The position numbers were made by a program, and so were the translations under genes. A model generated the notes under the pieces. The model saw nothing but the letters and a program-made list of their open reading frames with translations, had not been told where the DNA came from and searched no databases. DNA of 64,000 nucleotides from Caulobacter sp. NIBR1757 (GTDB taxonomy: Bacteria; Pseudomonadota; Alphaproteobacteria; Caulobacterales; Caulobacteraceae): the NCBI RefSeq assembly GCF_027912495.1, contig NZ_CP115463.1, positions 620,001-684,000 on the forward strand, written 5' to 3'. Below are positions 1 through 8,734 of the stretch, piece by piece; the stretch's first letter is position 1; each line of letters opens with the position of its first letter.

Positions 1-634
1 CGAAGGCGGCGGGCTCGACACCGTAGACCTCGGTCGAGGGGGAGAGGCGCCTGATGGCGGTGGAGACGCCGGCCGCCAGGCCGCCGCCGCCGACGGGGGT
101 CAGGGCCAGGTCGAGCCGGGCGCCTAGGCCCCGGGCCTGGGCTTCCAGTTCGAGGCCGATGGTGCCCTGGCCGGCGATGACGTCGAGGTCGTCGAAGGGC
201 CAGACGATGGTCATGCCCCGCTCGGTGGCGACGCCTTCGGTGATGGCCTCGCGGTTGTCGGTGTAGCGGTCGTAGAGGATGACCTCGGCGCCATAGTCGC
301 GGGTGTTGGCGATCTTCATGGCCGGCGCGTCCCGCGGCATGACGATCACCGCCGGGGCGCCGACCATGCGGGCCGCCAGGGCCACGCCCTGGGCATGGTT
401 GCCGCTGGAGCAGGCGACGACGCCGCGCGCGCGCTGCTCGTCGCCGAGTTTCGACAGCTTGTTCATGGCCCCGCGGAACTTGAAGGCGCCGCCGCGTTGC
501 AGGGTCTCGGGCTTGAGCAGGACGCGGCCGCCGAGGTGTGCGTTGAGGTGCGGGCTTTCGATCAGCGGGGTGGCCACGGCCAGGCCCTCGAGGGCGCGGG
601 CCGCTGCTTCGATGTCGGCGAAGGTGACGGTCAT
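1..634 (-). CDS. Threonine/serine dehydratase, PLP-dependent (partial, C-terminus off the left edge)
   Basis: Fold-type II PLP enzyme that deaminates threonine (or serine) to a 2-oxo acid in the cytosol. The start ATG reads leftward from 634, and about 211 residues lie in the window. Visible motifs are KFRGA, whose lysine (about residue 52) should carry PLP, the SSGNHAQG loop that grips the cofactor, and a GGGGL phosphate-binding loop near the left edge. The order and spacing fit the short catabolic/biosynthetic threonine dehydratase or serine racemase family. Whether a regulatory ACT domain follows cannot be seen. It is divergent from the outer-membrane gene to its right. Confidence 0.85.
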   Translation of the reverse strand, partial: MTVTFADIEAAARALEGLAVATPLIESPHLNAHLGGRVLLKPETLQRGGAFKFRGAMNKLSKLGDEQRARGVVACSSGNHAQGVALAARMVGAPAVIVMPRDAPAMKIANTRDYGAEVILYDRYTDNREAITEGVATERGMTIVWPFDDLDVIAGQGTIGLELEAQARGLGARLDLALTPVGGGGLAAGVSTAIRRLSPSTEVYGVEPAAF

Positions 635-736
635 ATGGGCTCCCGAAGACTGCGCGCCTGGGTCGCCTGACTAGCTGTTTGCGGCGAGTCCTCAAAGCCC
701 GTAAGACCGGAGGATCGAACCTGACGGGGGCTGGCC

Positions 737-1276
737 ATGCGTGCGGTGATTATGGGGGCGGTCCTGGCCGCTGGAATGGGACTGGGCGGCGTCGCCAACG
801 CTGCTGAGGTCGGGGTCGGCGTCGGGGCGCACGATGTCGATCTGTGGAAGGAGCAGTGCTGCTTCGAGGGCGGCCAGAACCTGGAGATTCACTACCGGTC
901 CGATCCGCTGGACGTGGATCGCGGCCTGGGCGTCTGGCGGCTGTGGGCGCTGGGCTCGGTGAACAGCGACGGCGGGAGCAACTTCGTGGCCGGCGGCATC
1001 CAGCGCCGGTTCTGGGGCGACAAGAAGGTCTATGCGCAGCTCAGCGTCGGCCTGGCGGTGCATGACGGGCCGGACGGTGATCCGCCGGTCGCGAACCCGG
1101 ACCGCATCTATTTCGGCAGCCCGGTGCTGATCGCCTCGGAGGCGGCGGCGGGGGTGAACCTGAACGACGACTGGTCGGGCGAGGTGGCCTACTTCCACAT
1201 GAGCCATGCCGGCCTGGCCGGGGACCAGAACCCCGGGCTGGACGTGATCTCGGTGCGGTTGATCCGGAAGTTTTAG
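737..1276 (+). CDS. Acyloxyacyl hydrolase / PagL-like lipid A 3-O-deacylase
   Basis: 179 residues with an N-terminal signal peptide (hydrophobic stretch ending around ANAA, residues 20-23) and alternating beta-strand character expected of a small outer-membrane barrel. Near the C-terminus the sequence HMSHAGL followed by NPGLD matches the PagL active-site region, where His and Ser act with a Glu/Asp. Members remove the 3-O acyl chain of lipid A and so remodel LPS. The protein ends in phenylalanine, as many outer-membrane proteins do. Its stop codon overlaps that of the convergent DUF559 gene by 4 bases. The family call is good; catalytic activity is inferred. Confidence 0.75.
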   Translation: MRAVIMGAVLAAGMGLGGVANAAEVGVGVGAHDVDLWKEQCCFEGGQNLEIHYRSDPLDVDRGLGVWRLWALGSVNSDGGSNFVAGGIQRRFWGDKKVYAQLSVGLAVHDGPDGDPPVANPDRIYFGSPVLIASEAAAGVNLNDDWSGEVAYFHMSHAGLAGDQNPGLDVISVRLIRKF

Positions 1277-1728
1277 TTCACGCGCGGACGAGGCGGCCCA
1301 GTTCCTCCCCCATCGGGGGAGGGGGACCGCGCGCGGATACGCGCGTGGTGGAGGGGGTCCCCACCGGCGACGGCGGCGAGGATGGTGTCTGCCGCCACCG
1401 ACATTTCCTTGAGGACCACCCGCGCCGGTAGCCGCAGGGTCCTGATGCCGTATCGGGCGCAGTAGGCGTCGCGCTCGGCGTCATATTCCGGCCCACCCTC
1501 TTCGTAATGAAAGGCGCCGTCGACTTCGACGGCCAGCCGCGCCTCCGCACAGTAAAAGTCGAGGATGTAGGGCCCGAAGGCATGCTGCCTGCGGAACTTC
1601 AGCCCCTCCAGCCGGCAGCCGCGTAGCACCTGCCAGAGGACGACCTCCGGCAGAGTCATCTGCCGTCGGAGCTTCCTTGCAAAATGGCGAGTTCGGTTGG
1701 GCGCCTGCATTCGTTGATCATTGTTCAC
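1273..1728 (-). CDS. DUF559 domain protein, Vsr-like restriction-fold nuclease
   Basis: 151 residues. The body (residues 15-115) is the DUF559 fold related to very-short-patch repair endonucleases: MTLPEVVLWQVLR, then KFRRQHAFGPYILDFYC with a metal-binding Asp, then AVEVDGAFH and the Ile/Arg-rich core strand. The last 35 residues are not part of the fold but are encoded by the left arm of a 65-nt inverted repeat whose right arm lies just upstream of the start codon. The gene is thus boxed inside its own repeat pair and may be a small mobile cassette. Its role is unknown; a nicking or repair-type DNA nuclease is the family expectation. Confidence 0.75.
   Translation of the reverse strand: MNNDQRMQAPNRTRHFARKLRRQMTLPEVVLWQVLRGCRLEGLKFRRQHAFGPYILDFYCAEARLAVEVDGAFHYEEGGPEYDAERDAYCARYGIRTLRLPARVVLKEMSVAADTILAAVAGGDPLHHARIRARSPSPDGGGTGPPRPRVN
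1303..1367. repeat. Left arm of a 65-nt inverted repeat boxing the DUF559 gene
   Basis: This stretch, reverse-complemented, matches 1764-1828 with a single mismatch by eye. Each arm contains an internal hairpin (CCTCCCC...GGGGAGG) and an alternating CGCG tract, like REP elements. The left arm is translated as the C-terminal tail of the DUF559 protein. Confidence 0.9.
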
Positions 1729-1763
1729 TTTTTGTTCTGATGCAAGCCGGGTCCGCCGCGCCG

Positions 1764-1828
1764 CCGGTGGGGACCCCCTCCACCACGCGCGTATTCGCGC
1801 GCGGTCCCCCTCCCCCGATGGGGGAGGA
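1764..1828. repeat. Right arm of the 65-nt inverted repeat
   Basis: Inverted partner of 1303-1367, placed 35 bases upstream of the DUF559 start and 38 bases upstream of the M20 amidohydrolase start. The palindromic core could form a hairpin in either transcript. The whole boxed unit is about 526 bases. Confidence 0.9.
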
Positions 1829-1866
1829 CCTGTTAGCGTCGTCTTCGATCAAGTTCGGAGCCCCCC

Positions 1867-3087
1867 ATGGACACCCTCGCCATCGACGCTGACGCCTGGA
1901 CCGCCGCCGGCGACGAGGGGCTGCACGACGCCATCGAGCTGCGGCGCGCCATCCACCGCGAGCCGGAGCTGGGGCTGCATCTGCCGAAGACCACCGAGAA
2001 GGTTCTGAAGGCGCTGGAGGGGCTGCCGCTGGAGATCCGGCAGGGGCCATCGACGACGGGGGTGCTGGCCATCCTGCGGGGGGGCGGCAACGGGCGGACG
2101 GTGCTGCTGCGCGGGGACATGGACGCCCTGCCGCTGACCGAGGATACGGGGCTGGATTTTTCCAGCGGCATTGCCGGGGCCATGCACGCCTGCGGCCACG
2201 ACACCCATGTGGCCATGCTGGCCGGGGCGGCGCGGGCGCTGTGTGCGCGCAAGGACAAGCTGCCGGGGACGGTGATGTTCATGTTCCAGCCGGGCGAGGA
2301 GGGCCACCACGGGGCCCGCTTCATGCTCGACGACGGGCTGATCGATCCGCTGCCGGACGCGGCCTTCGCGCTGCACATCTCGCCCAACATGCCGACGGGG
2401 ACCTTCGCCAGCCGGTCGGGGGCCTTGCTGGCCAGTTCGGATTCGATCCGCATCAAGGTGTTCGGGGCCGGCGGTCACGCCTCCATGCCGCATGACGCCA
2501 TCGATCCGATCCCGGTCGCCTGCGAGATCGTCACGGCGCTGCAGAGTTTCATTACGCGAAGGGTGTCGGTGTTCGATCCGGCCGTGCTGACCATCGCCCA
2601 TATCGACGCCGGCACGACCTATAACATCATCCCCGAATACGCCCTGATGCGCGGCACCTTCCGCACCCTGTCGGAACGCTCGCGCGAGCTGGTGCGGGCC
2701 GGGGTGCGGCAGGTGGCCGAGCATGTCGCCGCCGCCCACGGCTGCCGGGCCGAGGTGGAGATCGAGCTGGGCTTCCCGGTGACGGTCAATTCCAGCGCGG
2801 CGGTCAAGCTGGCCGAACAGACGGCCAAGGCCCTCTATGGCGACAGCGCCTGGCACACCATGGAGAACCCGATGATGGGGGCGGAGGACTTCTCCTACGT
2901 CCTGCAGAAGGCGCCCGGGGCGATGGCCTTCCTGGGCGCGGCCCCGGTCGGTGTCGGCGGCGACTACCGCGCCTGCTGCGCCCTGCATTCCAACCGCATG
3001 ACCCTGGACGAGCAGGTGATGGCGCGCGGCATCGCCATGCACTGCGGCTTCGCCGAGGCGGTGCTGACCGGCGGTCTGGGCGCCTAA
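1867..3087 (+). CDS. M20 family amidohydrolase (hippurate/N-acyl amino acid hydrolase type)
   Basis: 406 residues, usual length for the family. It hydrolyses N-acyl amino acids or amidated substrates with a dinuclear metal centre in the cytosol. Metal ligands are recognisable in order: RGDMDALP, HACGHDTHVAML, the PGEEG pair of glutamates, ALHISP histidine, and GAEDFSYV near the C-terminus. The start ATG is preceded by a GGAG about 8 bases away. It begins just after the right arm of the DUF559 repeat, so the element sits in its 5' region. Exact substrate cannot be told from sequence. Confidence 0.88.
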   Translation: MDTLAIDADAWTAAGDEGLHDAIELRRAIHREPELGLHLPKTTEKVLKALEGLPLEIRQGPSTTGVLAILRGGGNGRTVLLRGDMDALPLTEDTGLDFSSGIAGAMHACGHDTHVAMLAGAARALCARKDKLPGTVMFMFQPGEEGHHGARFMLDDGLIDPLPDAAFALHISPNMPTGTFASRSGALLASSDSIRIKVFGAGGHASMPHDAIDPIPVACEIVTALQSFITRRVSVFDPAVLTIAHIDAGTTYNIIPEYALMRGTFRTLSERSRELVRAGVRQVAEHVAAAHGCRAEVEIELGFPVTVNSSAAVKLAEQTAKALYGDSAWHTMENPMMGAEDFSYVLQKAPGAMAFLGAAPVGVGGDYRACCALHSNRMTLDEQVMARGIAMHCGFAEAVLTGGLGA

Positions 3088-3157
3088 TGTCGCCAACACG
3101 ACAGCCAGCCGGGACAACGCCCGTTATGGGGCCAGTGCAATCGTGGCGGGCCGCTGA

Positions 3158-4642
3158 ATGACCATTACCGATCGTCTGTTCAACCGGCTCGTCCTGGGCG
3201 CGGTGGCGATCGGCTTCGCCGCCCTGATCCTGGCGGGGATCATGGTCTTCGCCAGTATCCAGCAGAACCAGGAATTCAACCGGCTGGTCGACCACACCTA
3301 CCAGGTGCGCGCCGCCCTGTTCGAATACCGCATCCTGATCGAACGGGCCGAGGCGGCCCGGCGCGGTTATCTGCTGAAGCCCGACCAGCGCTATCGCCAG
3401 GTGTTCGAGGAGGCGGCGGCAGGGTTGCCGGCGGCGCAGCAGCGGGTCGTCACCCTGACGGCCGACAACCCCCAGCAACAGGCGCGCCTGGCCCTGCTTG
3501 AACCGCTCTCCCTGGCCCAGGTCGAGCTCATGCGGACCTCTGCTGCGATGGTCGCGCGCGGCCAGCAGATCGGCGCCATCGGCCGGTTCCGCAACGACAA
3601 CAACCTCGACAACCTGCAGGCGATGCGCGGTCTTCTCACCGAGATGACCGAGCATGAGCTGGGCCTGCTGAAGGCGCGCAGCGGCCGGCAGGAGGCGGGG
3701 GTGATCACCCTGCGCTGGGTCCTGGGCGTCACCGGCATCCTGCTGCTGCTGGTGGCCGGCGGCTCGGTGTTCGTCATCTTCCAGTACACCCGCGACCTGA
3801 CGGCCAGCCGCAAGTCGCTGTCGCGGCTGAACGCCCATCTGGAGGACGCGGTCGACGAGCGCACCGTCGACCTGCGCCGGGCCAACGACGAGATCCAGCG
3901 CTTCGCCTACATCGTCAGCCACGACCTGCGCTCGCCGCTGGTCAACATCATGGGCTTCACCGCCGAACTGGAAGCGGCGCGCGAGCCGCTGGGCCAGCTG
4001 GTCGATCGGGTGGAGGCGGCGCACCCCGAGCTGCTGACCGACGACGCCCGCGACGCGGTGCGCACCGACCTGCCCGAGGCGACCGGGTTCATCCGCGCCT
4101 CGACCCAGAAGATGGACCGGCTGATCAACGCCATCCTGCGGCTGTCGCGCGAGGGCCGGCGGGTGCTGACGCCCGAGCCGCTGGACATGACCGCCCTGGT
4201 CGAGGACATCGCCGGCACGCTGAAGCATCGTACCGAGGAACTGGGGGCGACGATCAGCATCCAGCCGCTGCCGACCATCACCAGCGACCGGGTGGCCATC
4301 GAGCAGATCCTGTCGAACCTGATCGAGAACGCGGTGAAGTACCTCAAGCCGGGCCGGCCGGGACGCATCCATGTGCGCGGCCGGATGGAGGGCCCCCGGG
4401 CGGTCTTCGAGATCGAGGACAATGGCCGCGGCATCGATCCCAGGGACCACGAGCGGGTCTTCGACCTGTTCCGCCGGGCCGGCGCCCAGGACCAGCCGGG
4501 CGAAGGCATCGGCCTGGCGCATGTTCGCGCCCTCGCCTATCGGCTGGGCGGGATCATTTCCTGCGACTCCGCCCTTGACCAGGGCGCCACCTTCCGGCTT
4601 TCCCTACCTTCCGTGACGATCCCTGAAAGAGGCGCAACGTGA
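3158..4642 (+). CDS. CHASE3-type membrane sensor histidine kinase
   Basis: 494 residues. Two membrane segments (about 12-33 and 185-208) enclose a helical extracytoplasmic domain of CHASE3 type. A short coiled linker leads to a HisKA domain with phosphoacceptor His255 in SHDLRSPL, and a HATPase domain with the N-box LIENAVKYL and the G-boxes DNGRGI and GEGIGLAH. It is the kind of kinase found with bacteriophytochrome-like output. The stop overlaps the start of the next receiver gene as GTGA, and that gene overlaps the third in the same way, so the three are one operon and probably one pathway. Confidence 0.9.
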   Translation: MTITDRLFNRLVLGAVAIGFAALILAGIMVFASIQQNQEFNRLVDHTYQVRAALFEYRILIERAEAARRGYLLKPDQRYRQVFEEAAAGLPAAQQRVVTLTADNPQQQARLALLEPLSLAQVELMRTSAAMVARGQQIGAIGRFRNDNNLDNLQAMRGLLTEMTEHELGLLKARSGRQEAGVITLRWVLGVTGILLLLVAGGSVFVIFQYTRDLTASRKSLSRLNAHLEDAVDERTVDLRRANDEIQRFAYIVSHDLRSPLVNIMGFTAELEAAREPLGQLVDRVEAAHPELLTDDARDAVRTDLPEATGFIRASTQKMDRLINAILRLSREGRRVLTPEPLDMTALVEDIAGTLKHRTEELGATISIQPLPTITSDRVAIEQILSNLIENAVKYLKPGRPGRIHVRGRMEGPRAVFEIEDNGRGIDPRDHERVFDLFRRAGAQDQPGEGIGLAHVRALAYRLGGIISCDSALDQGATFRLSLPSVTIPERGAT

Positions 4643-5082
4643 CCCAGCATGTCACCATCGTGATGATCGAAGACGACGAGGGCCATGCGCGCCTCATCGA
4701 GAAGAACATCCGCCGCGCCGGCATCAACAATCCGATCAAGCATTTCCTGGATGGCACCAGCGCCGTCGATTATCTGGAAAACGCGCCCGAGGGTCCCGCC
4801 CACAACGGCCCGGCCCTGGTGCTGCTCGACCTCAATCTGCCCGACATGAGCGGCACCGACATCCTGACCCGCATCAAGAGCGCCGAGGGCTCGCTGAAAC
4901 GCACGCCGGTCGTCGTGCTGACCACCACCGACGACAAGGTCGAGATCCAGCGCTGCTACGACCTCGGCTGCAACGTCTACATCACCAAGCCGGTGAACTA
5001 CGAGAGCTTCGCCCAGGCGATCCGCCAGCTTGGCCTGTTCCTGTCGGTGATCCAGGTGCCCGGCGACGAATCCCACGCGTGA
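4639..5082 (+). CDS. Single-domain response regulator (Rcp1-like)
   Basis: 147 residues, a stand-alone receiver with no DNA-binding output. Acidic pocket E11-D12-D13, phosphoacceptor D64 in LLDLNLP, the TT pair near residue 96, and K117 in ITKP are all present. Rcp1-type receivers carry phosphate between kinases. GTG start, overlapping the kinase stop by four bases. By position it most likely takes phosphate from the upstream CHASE3 kinase and acts in concert with the downstream receiver-kinase. Confidence 0.9.
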   Translation: MTQHVTIVMIEDDEGHARLIEKNIRRAGINNPIKHFLDGTSAVDYLENAPEGPAHNGPALVLLDLNLPDMSGTDILTRIKSAEGSLKRTPVVVLTTTDDKVEIQRCYDLGCNVYITKPVNYESFAQAIRQLGLFLSVIQVPGDESHA

Positions 5083-6104
5083 CCGGGCCGCGCGTCCTCT
5101 ACATCGACGATGACGAGGGCCTGCGGCGTCTGGCGCGCCGGTCGCTGGAGCGGCGCGGCTACATTGTGACCACGGCGGCCGGCGGCGAGGAGGGCGTTGC
5201 CCTGGCGGTCGCCCAGCCGTTCGACCTGATCGCGGTCGATCACTACATGCCGGCCCTCGACGGCCTGGCGACCCTGCAGCGGCTGAACGGCGCCGGGGTC
5301 AGGGCGCCGGTGGTCTATGTCACCGGCTCCGAGGAAAGCCGCATCGCGGTGGCGGCGCTGAAGGCCGGGGCGGCCGACTATGTGGTCAAGACGGTCGGCG
5401 ACGACTTCTTCGACCTGCTGGACAGCGCCTTCCGCTCGGCCCTGGAGACCGGCCAGCTGCGCAGGGCCCGCGACGAGGCCGAGGCGGCGCTGCAGGACAG
5501 CAATGCACGGCTGGAGACGCTGCTGCGCGAGGTCAACCATCGGGTGGCCAACAGCCTGCAGCTGGTCTCGGCCTTTGTTCACATGCAGGCCGCGTCGCTG
5601 ACGGATCCGGCCGCCAAGGCGGCCCTGGCCGACACCCAGCAACGCATCGCCGCCATCGGCCAGGTGCACCGGCGGCTCTACACGGCCGACGACGTCGAGG
5701 CGGTGGACCTCGAGGACTATCTGGGGGCCCTGGTCGGCGAACTGACCGGCGCCTGGTCGACCCCGGCCGCCCGCCGGACCCTGACCCTGAAGGTGACGCC
5801 GGCCCGGCTGCAGACCGACAAGGCGGTGTCGCTGGGGGTGATCGTCAACGAGCTGGTCTCGAACGCCTGCAAGTACGCCTATCCGGCCGACGCGGCGGGC
5901 GAGGTGCGGATCGTACTGGAGCCCGACGGCGGCGACCTGGTGCTGCGGGTCGAGGACGACGGTCCGGGTTTCGACCCCGCCGCCCCGGCCACCGGCACCG
6001 GCGTCGGCGGCCGGATCATCTCGGCCATGGCCGCCAGCCTGAAGACGAAGCTGGCCTACGAGCCGGGGCCGGGCGCGCGGGCGGTGCTGCGGATTCCGGT
6101 TTAG
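5079..6104 (+). CDS. Receiver domain fused to an HWE/HisKA_2-type histidine kinase
   Basis: 341 residues. An N-terminal receiver (phosphoacceptor D54 in AVDHYMP, K104) is followed by a coiled link (130-148), then the HisKA_2 box with H154 in EVNHRVANSLQL, and a HATPase domain (VNELVSNACKYAYP, DDGPGF). This architecture lets one phosphorylation event control another kinase. In alphaproteobacteria such kinases often feed the general stress response (PhyR) or related circuits, but no phyR or nepR lies in the window, so that link is only inference. GTG start overlaps the preceding stop. Confidence 0.9.
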   Translation: MTGPRVLYIDDDEGLRRLARRSLERRGYIVTTAAGGEEGVALAVAQPFDLIAVDHYMPALDGLATLQRLNGAGVRAPVVYVTGSEESRIAVAALKAGAADYVVKTVGDDFFDLLDSAFRSALETGQLRRARDEAEAALQDSNARLETLLREVNHRVANSLQLVSAFVHMQAASLTDPAAKAALADTQQRIAAIGQVHRRLYTADDVEAVDLEDYLGALVGELTGAWSTPAARRTLTLKVTPARLQTDKAVSLGVIVNELVSNACKYAYPADAAGEVRIVLEPDGGDLVLRVEDDGPGFDPAAPATGTGVGGRIISAMAASLKTKLAYEPGPGARAVLRIPV

Positions 6105-6208
6105 GCGCTGATTCAGACTTACTTCACGGCGTCGATTGACAGTATCTCTATAAATTTATAACTAAGCCAATATTAACTGACGATCATCACGCCGCTTCGA
6201 ATTCTGCT

Positions 6209-6877
6209 CTAAGCCGTAGGTAAGATTTCGTGAGAAGCGGTCTTGCTTCTGAATCGCTCGAGTGAAGCCGAATTCACCACAGATGCTTGCAGATCGGTCA
6301 TTAACTCGAAAGCGATATCTCGTCTCTTGAGAAATGTGTCAAGGCTTGGTGCCCCTCCAACGCCGTGGGCTATATCATTCCGCGGATCGCAAAGCTGATT
6401 ATCAATAAAATTCTCGTACTTAGCTATCGGAAAATCTTCGATCCCACACATAATCAATAGGTCAGAGAGTACTGACTGCCGTAAGTTGGATTTTGTGCTG
6501 AGCTTTTTCCCATAGTTAGTTCTGTTGGACTTTTCATTGCGTTCAAGAACTCGGCCCAATGCGGAAATTCCTGCTGCTGGTCCGGATGTTCCAGCTTCCT
6601 TTATGATGCCGAGGGCATCCAAATATAGGAATGGCAACTTTAGCTTCCGAAATTTGATAGACTTTAGGCTTACATGCTCCATGTAGCGTACAAAGCAGTT
6701 TTTTCCGAAACCCTCCCAATGAGCGTATAGGAGTGGTATTGCTGCTCTTATTAAATTTCCTTGTACACCAAATGGTGCGGTCTTCATTAGCGTGACTAAG
6801 CTTGATATCTCCTTTCGCCGCCAAGCTAGGTCAGAGTCTAAAATCGATTGGAGGTCTGATGCGGTTATGGGCTTCAT
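6209..6877 (-). CDS. MAE_28990/MAE_18760-like HEPN nuclease
   Basis: 222 residues, mostly helical. The motif RNDIAHG near residue 172 is the R-x4-H active site of HEPN-fold ribonucleases, and the WEGFGKNC segment around residue 54 is typical of the MAE_28990/MAE_18760 branch. I chose the ATG at 6877 because it forms an ATGA overlap with the upstream gene's stop; an in-frame ATG four codons earlier also exists. It pairs with a DUF262 protein. Such pairs are predicted antiphage or toxin modules: HEPN partners cleave RNA when the NTPase-like partner senses infection. Base composition is clearly AT-richer than the flanks. Confidence 0.8.
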   Translation of the reverse strand: MKPITASDLQSILDSDLAWRRKEISSLVTLMKTAPFGVQGNLIRAAIPLLYAHWEGFGKNCFVRYMEHVSLKSIKFRKLKLPFLYLDALGIIKEAGTSGPAAGISALGRVLERNEKSNRTNYGKKLSTKSNLRQSVLSDLLIMCGIEDFPIAKYENFIDNQLCDPRNDIAHGVGGAPSLDTFLKRRDIAFELMTDLQASVVNSASLERFRSKTASHEILPTA

Positions 6878-7986
6878 GAAGAAAACCACTTCGCTCCAAA
6901 CGGAATGGTCTGCTTAATCCGATCCGTCCCACGGAAGCCGGCTCGTGTAAACGTTGCCACATCACTCCTTGCCCATAAGGATTTCGTTCTCGAGAGGATG
7001 TACTTGGAGGGATCTGGCTTGCGCTCAATATGGGTGACGTTTTGAGCGACGCCAAGGAATACGGTCTCGAATGCGGCCTGCCCAACCCGGCCCTGGAACT
7101 TGCCATCTTTGTAGCGTTTGAGAATGTCAGCCTCGCCTACAGCTGAAAGCAATTTCAACGTTCTCTCAAACGTTTTCAGCATCTTATCTATAGTTTTCTG
7201 ATCGGCATCTGCAATTTCTATAAGCCCGTTGTCGAGATATTCTTCGATATCCCAACTTTTATCATACTCAACGTACACAAAAACTAAGAATCTTGTAATG
7301 AAATCAAGCATTGCCTGACTCTCAGCCGCAAGATCGCTCGCTTGTATAAGCGTGATGAAGCGTTCATCCTTCGATAGTGCTTTGATCTTAGAAAATAGAT
7401 CCTTGTCTATCATGTAGAGTACGCAGTTGCGAAGTTCTTGCGGAGTTGCGGAGGATCCGTGACTGTTTAGTCGCTGGAAAAGGTCATACTTAGCCTTCTC
7501 GTCACTTGACTTCCTTAGAATTTGTATACTCAACCGCGAGCGCTTTATGGAAATTTGATGGGCACCGCTTAGGGGGGAGGAATCCTTTATCTTGCCTTCC
7601 CAAGAGGTTCCTTCGAGCGAAGGGAGGTATCGCGTGGGACTCATTATGGATGGCTTGTACAGCGTTCCATCTTCGCGCCGAAGAATTCCGACAAACTCCA
7701 GAATAGTAGATACTCTCTGCAGTCCATCGATGAGCTCCCACTTTCCAGAGTCAAGCTCGAACACAAATATCGAAGGAAGCGGAACCCCAATAAGTAAAGA
7801 TTCAATAAGATGGCTCTTTTGATATTGATCCCAGCGAAATAAACGCTGAAATTCAGGATTAACTACTAGCTCCCCATCGCGGTAGATATTTATAAGTTCA
7901 CCTACCGACATGTCATATGCGTCAGTGGCTATCTGACGGGCGCTCTCTTTGATTTCATTGTCTAGCGACATTTGTTCTGGTCCCAT
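6874..7986 (-). CDS. DUF262 (ParB/GmrS-like) protein, defence-associated
   Basis: 370 residues. The N-terminal half carries the DUF262 signature: VNPEFQRLFRW, then SLLIGVPLPSIFV, and IDGLQRVST (the family's DGQQR box, here DGLQR). The fold is ParB/sulfiredoxin-like and is thought to bind and hydrolyse NTPs. The C-terminal half is helical and lacks the DUF1524 HNH nuclease found in GmrSD-type proteins, so nuclease function is probably supplied by the HEPN gene that follows with a 4-base overlap. AT-rich composition points to horizontal acquisition. The start could also be an in-frame ATG five codons in. Confidence 0.8.
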   Translation of the reverse strand: MGPEQMSLDNEIKESARQIATDAYDMSVGELINIYRDGELVVNPEFQRLFRWDQYQKSHLIESLLIGVPLPSIFVFELDSGKWELIDGLQRVSTILEFVGILRREDGTLYKPSIMSPTRYLPSLEGTSWEGKIKDSSPLSGAHQISIKRSRLSIQILRKSSDEKAKYDLFQRLNSHGSSATPQELRNCVLYMIDKDLFSKIKALSKDERFITLIQASDLAAESQAMLDFITRFLVFVYVEYDKSWDIEEYLDNGLIEIADADQKTIDKMLKTFERTLKLLSAVGEADILKRYKDGKFQGRVGQAAFETVFLGVAQNVTHIERKPDPSKYILSRTKSLWARSDVATFTRAGFRGTDRIKQTIPFGAKWFSS

Positions 7987-8164
7987 TTCTCAGCCAAGGT
8001 AAGCGGCGGGTGCTGACACACGCAAGAGTGGCGACGAGTTAGTGTTGTCAAAATCTCTCCTCTTTTTGGTGGCGTCGGCGCGCTTCGGCTAGGGGTTCAC
8101 CCGGATGTTCTATCCTTCGTCGACAGCGACTCGCTATGCTCTCCGCAACGAGAGAGGAAACCCC

Positions 8165-8734
8165 ATGCGCCTGACCGCTCCCCGTATCGCCCCGCTGACC
8201 GAGGCCGAGCTCACCGACGATCAGCGGGCGGTGCTGGCCCCGATGATCAGGGCCGGGCGGCCGGTGCTGAACATCTTCCGGACCCTGGCCCATTCGGCGG
8301 CGGCGCTGAAGGGCTTCCTCGGCTGGGGCGAGTATGTGCTGTCGAAGAAGAACGACCTGCCGGCCCGCGAGCGCGAGATCGTCATCCTGCGCATCGGCTA
8401 CCTGTGCAAGGCCGGCTACGAATGGACCCAGCATGTGCCGATCGGCGAGCGGGCCGGGCTGACCGAGGACGAGGTGGCGCGGATCAAGCAGGGCGCCGAC
8501 GCCGGCTGGAGCGACGCCGACGCCGCCCTGATCCGCGCCAGCGACGAGCTGCACCACGGCTGCTTCATCAGTGACGCCACCTGGGCGGCGCTGAAGCGGC
8601 ATTTCAGCGACAAGCAGTGCATGGACGTGGTGTTCAGCGCCGGCCAGTACACCCAGGTCTGCATGATGCTGAACAGCTTCGGGGTGCAGCTGGACGAGGG
8701 CCAGACGCTGGACCCGGATCTGAAGGGCTTCTGA
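8165..8734 (+). CDS. Carboxymuconolactone decarboxylase (CMD) family protein
   Basis: 189 residues, helical AhpD/CMD fold. The start at 8165 follows GAGAGAGGAAA at good spacing; an upstream in-frame ATG would add 20 unlikely residues. Motifs include LPAREREIVILR and YEWTQHVPIG, where the E-W-x-x-H segment is typical of the CMD family, but the CxxC of AhpD peroxidases is absent. It probably acts in aromatic or lactone metabolism rather than as a peroxidase. The next gene begins within its stop codon (TGATG), so the two are translationally coupled. Confidence 0.8.
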   Translation: MRLTAPRIAPLTEAELTDDQRAVLAPMIRAGRPVLNIFRTLAHSAAALKGFLGWGEYVLSKKNDLPAREREIVILRIGYLCKAGYEWTQHVPIGERAGLTEDEVARIKQGADAGWSDADAALIRASDELHHGCFISDATWAALKRHFSDKQCMDVVFSAGQYTQVCMMLNSFGVQLDEGQTLDPDLKGF

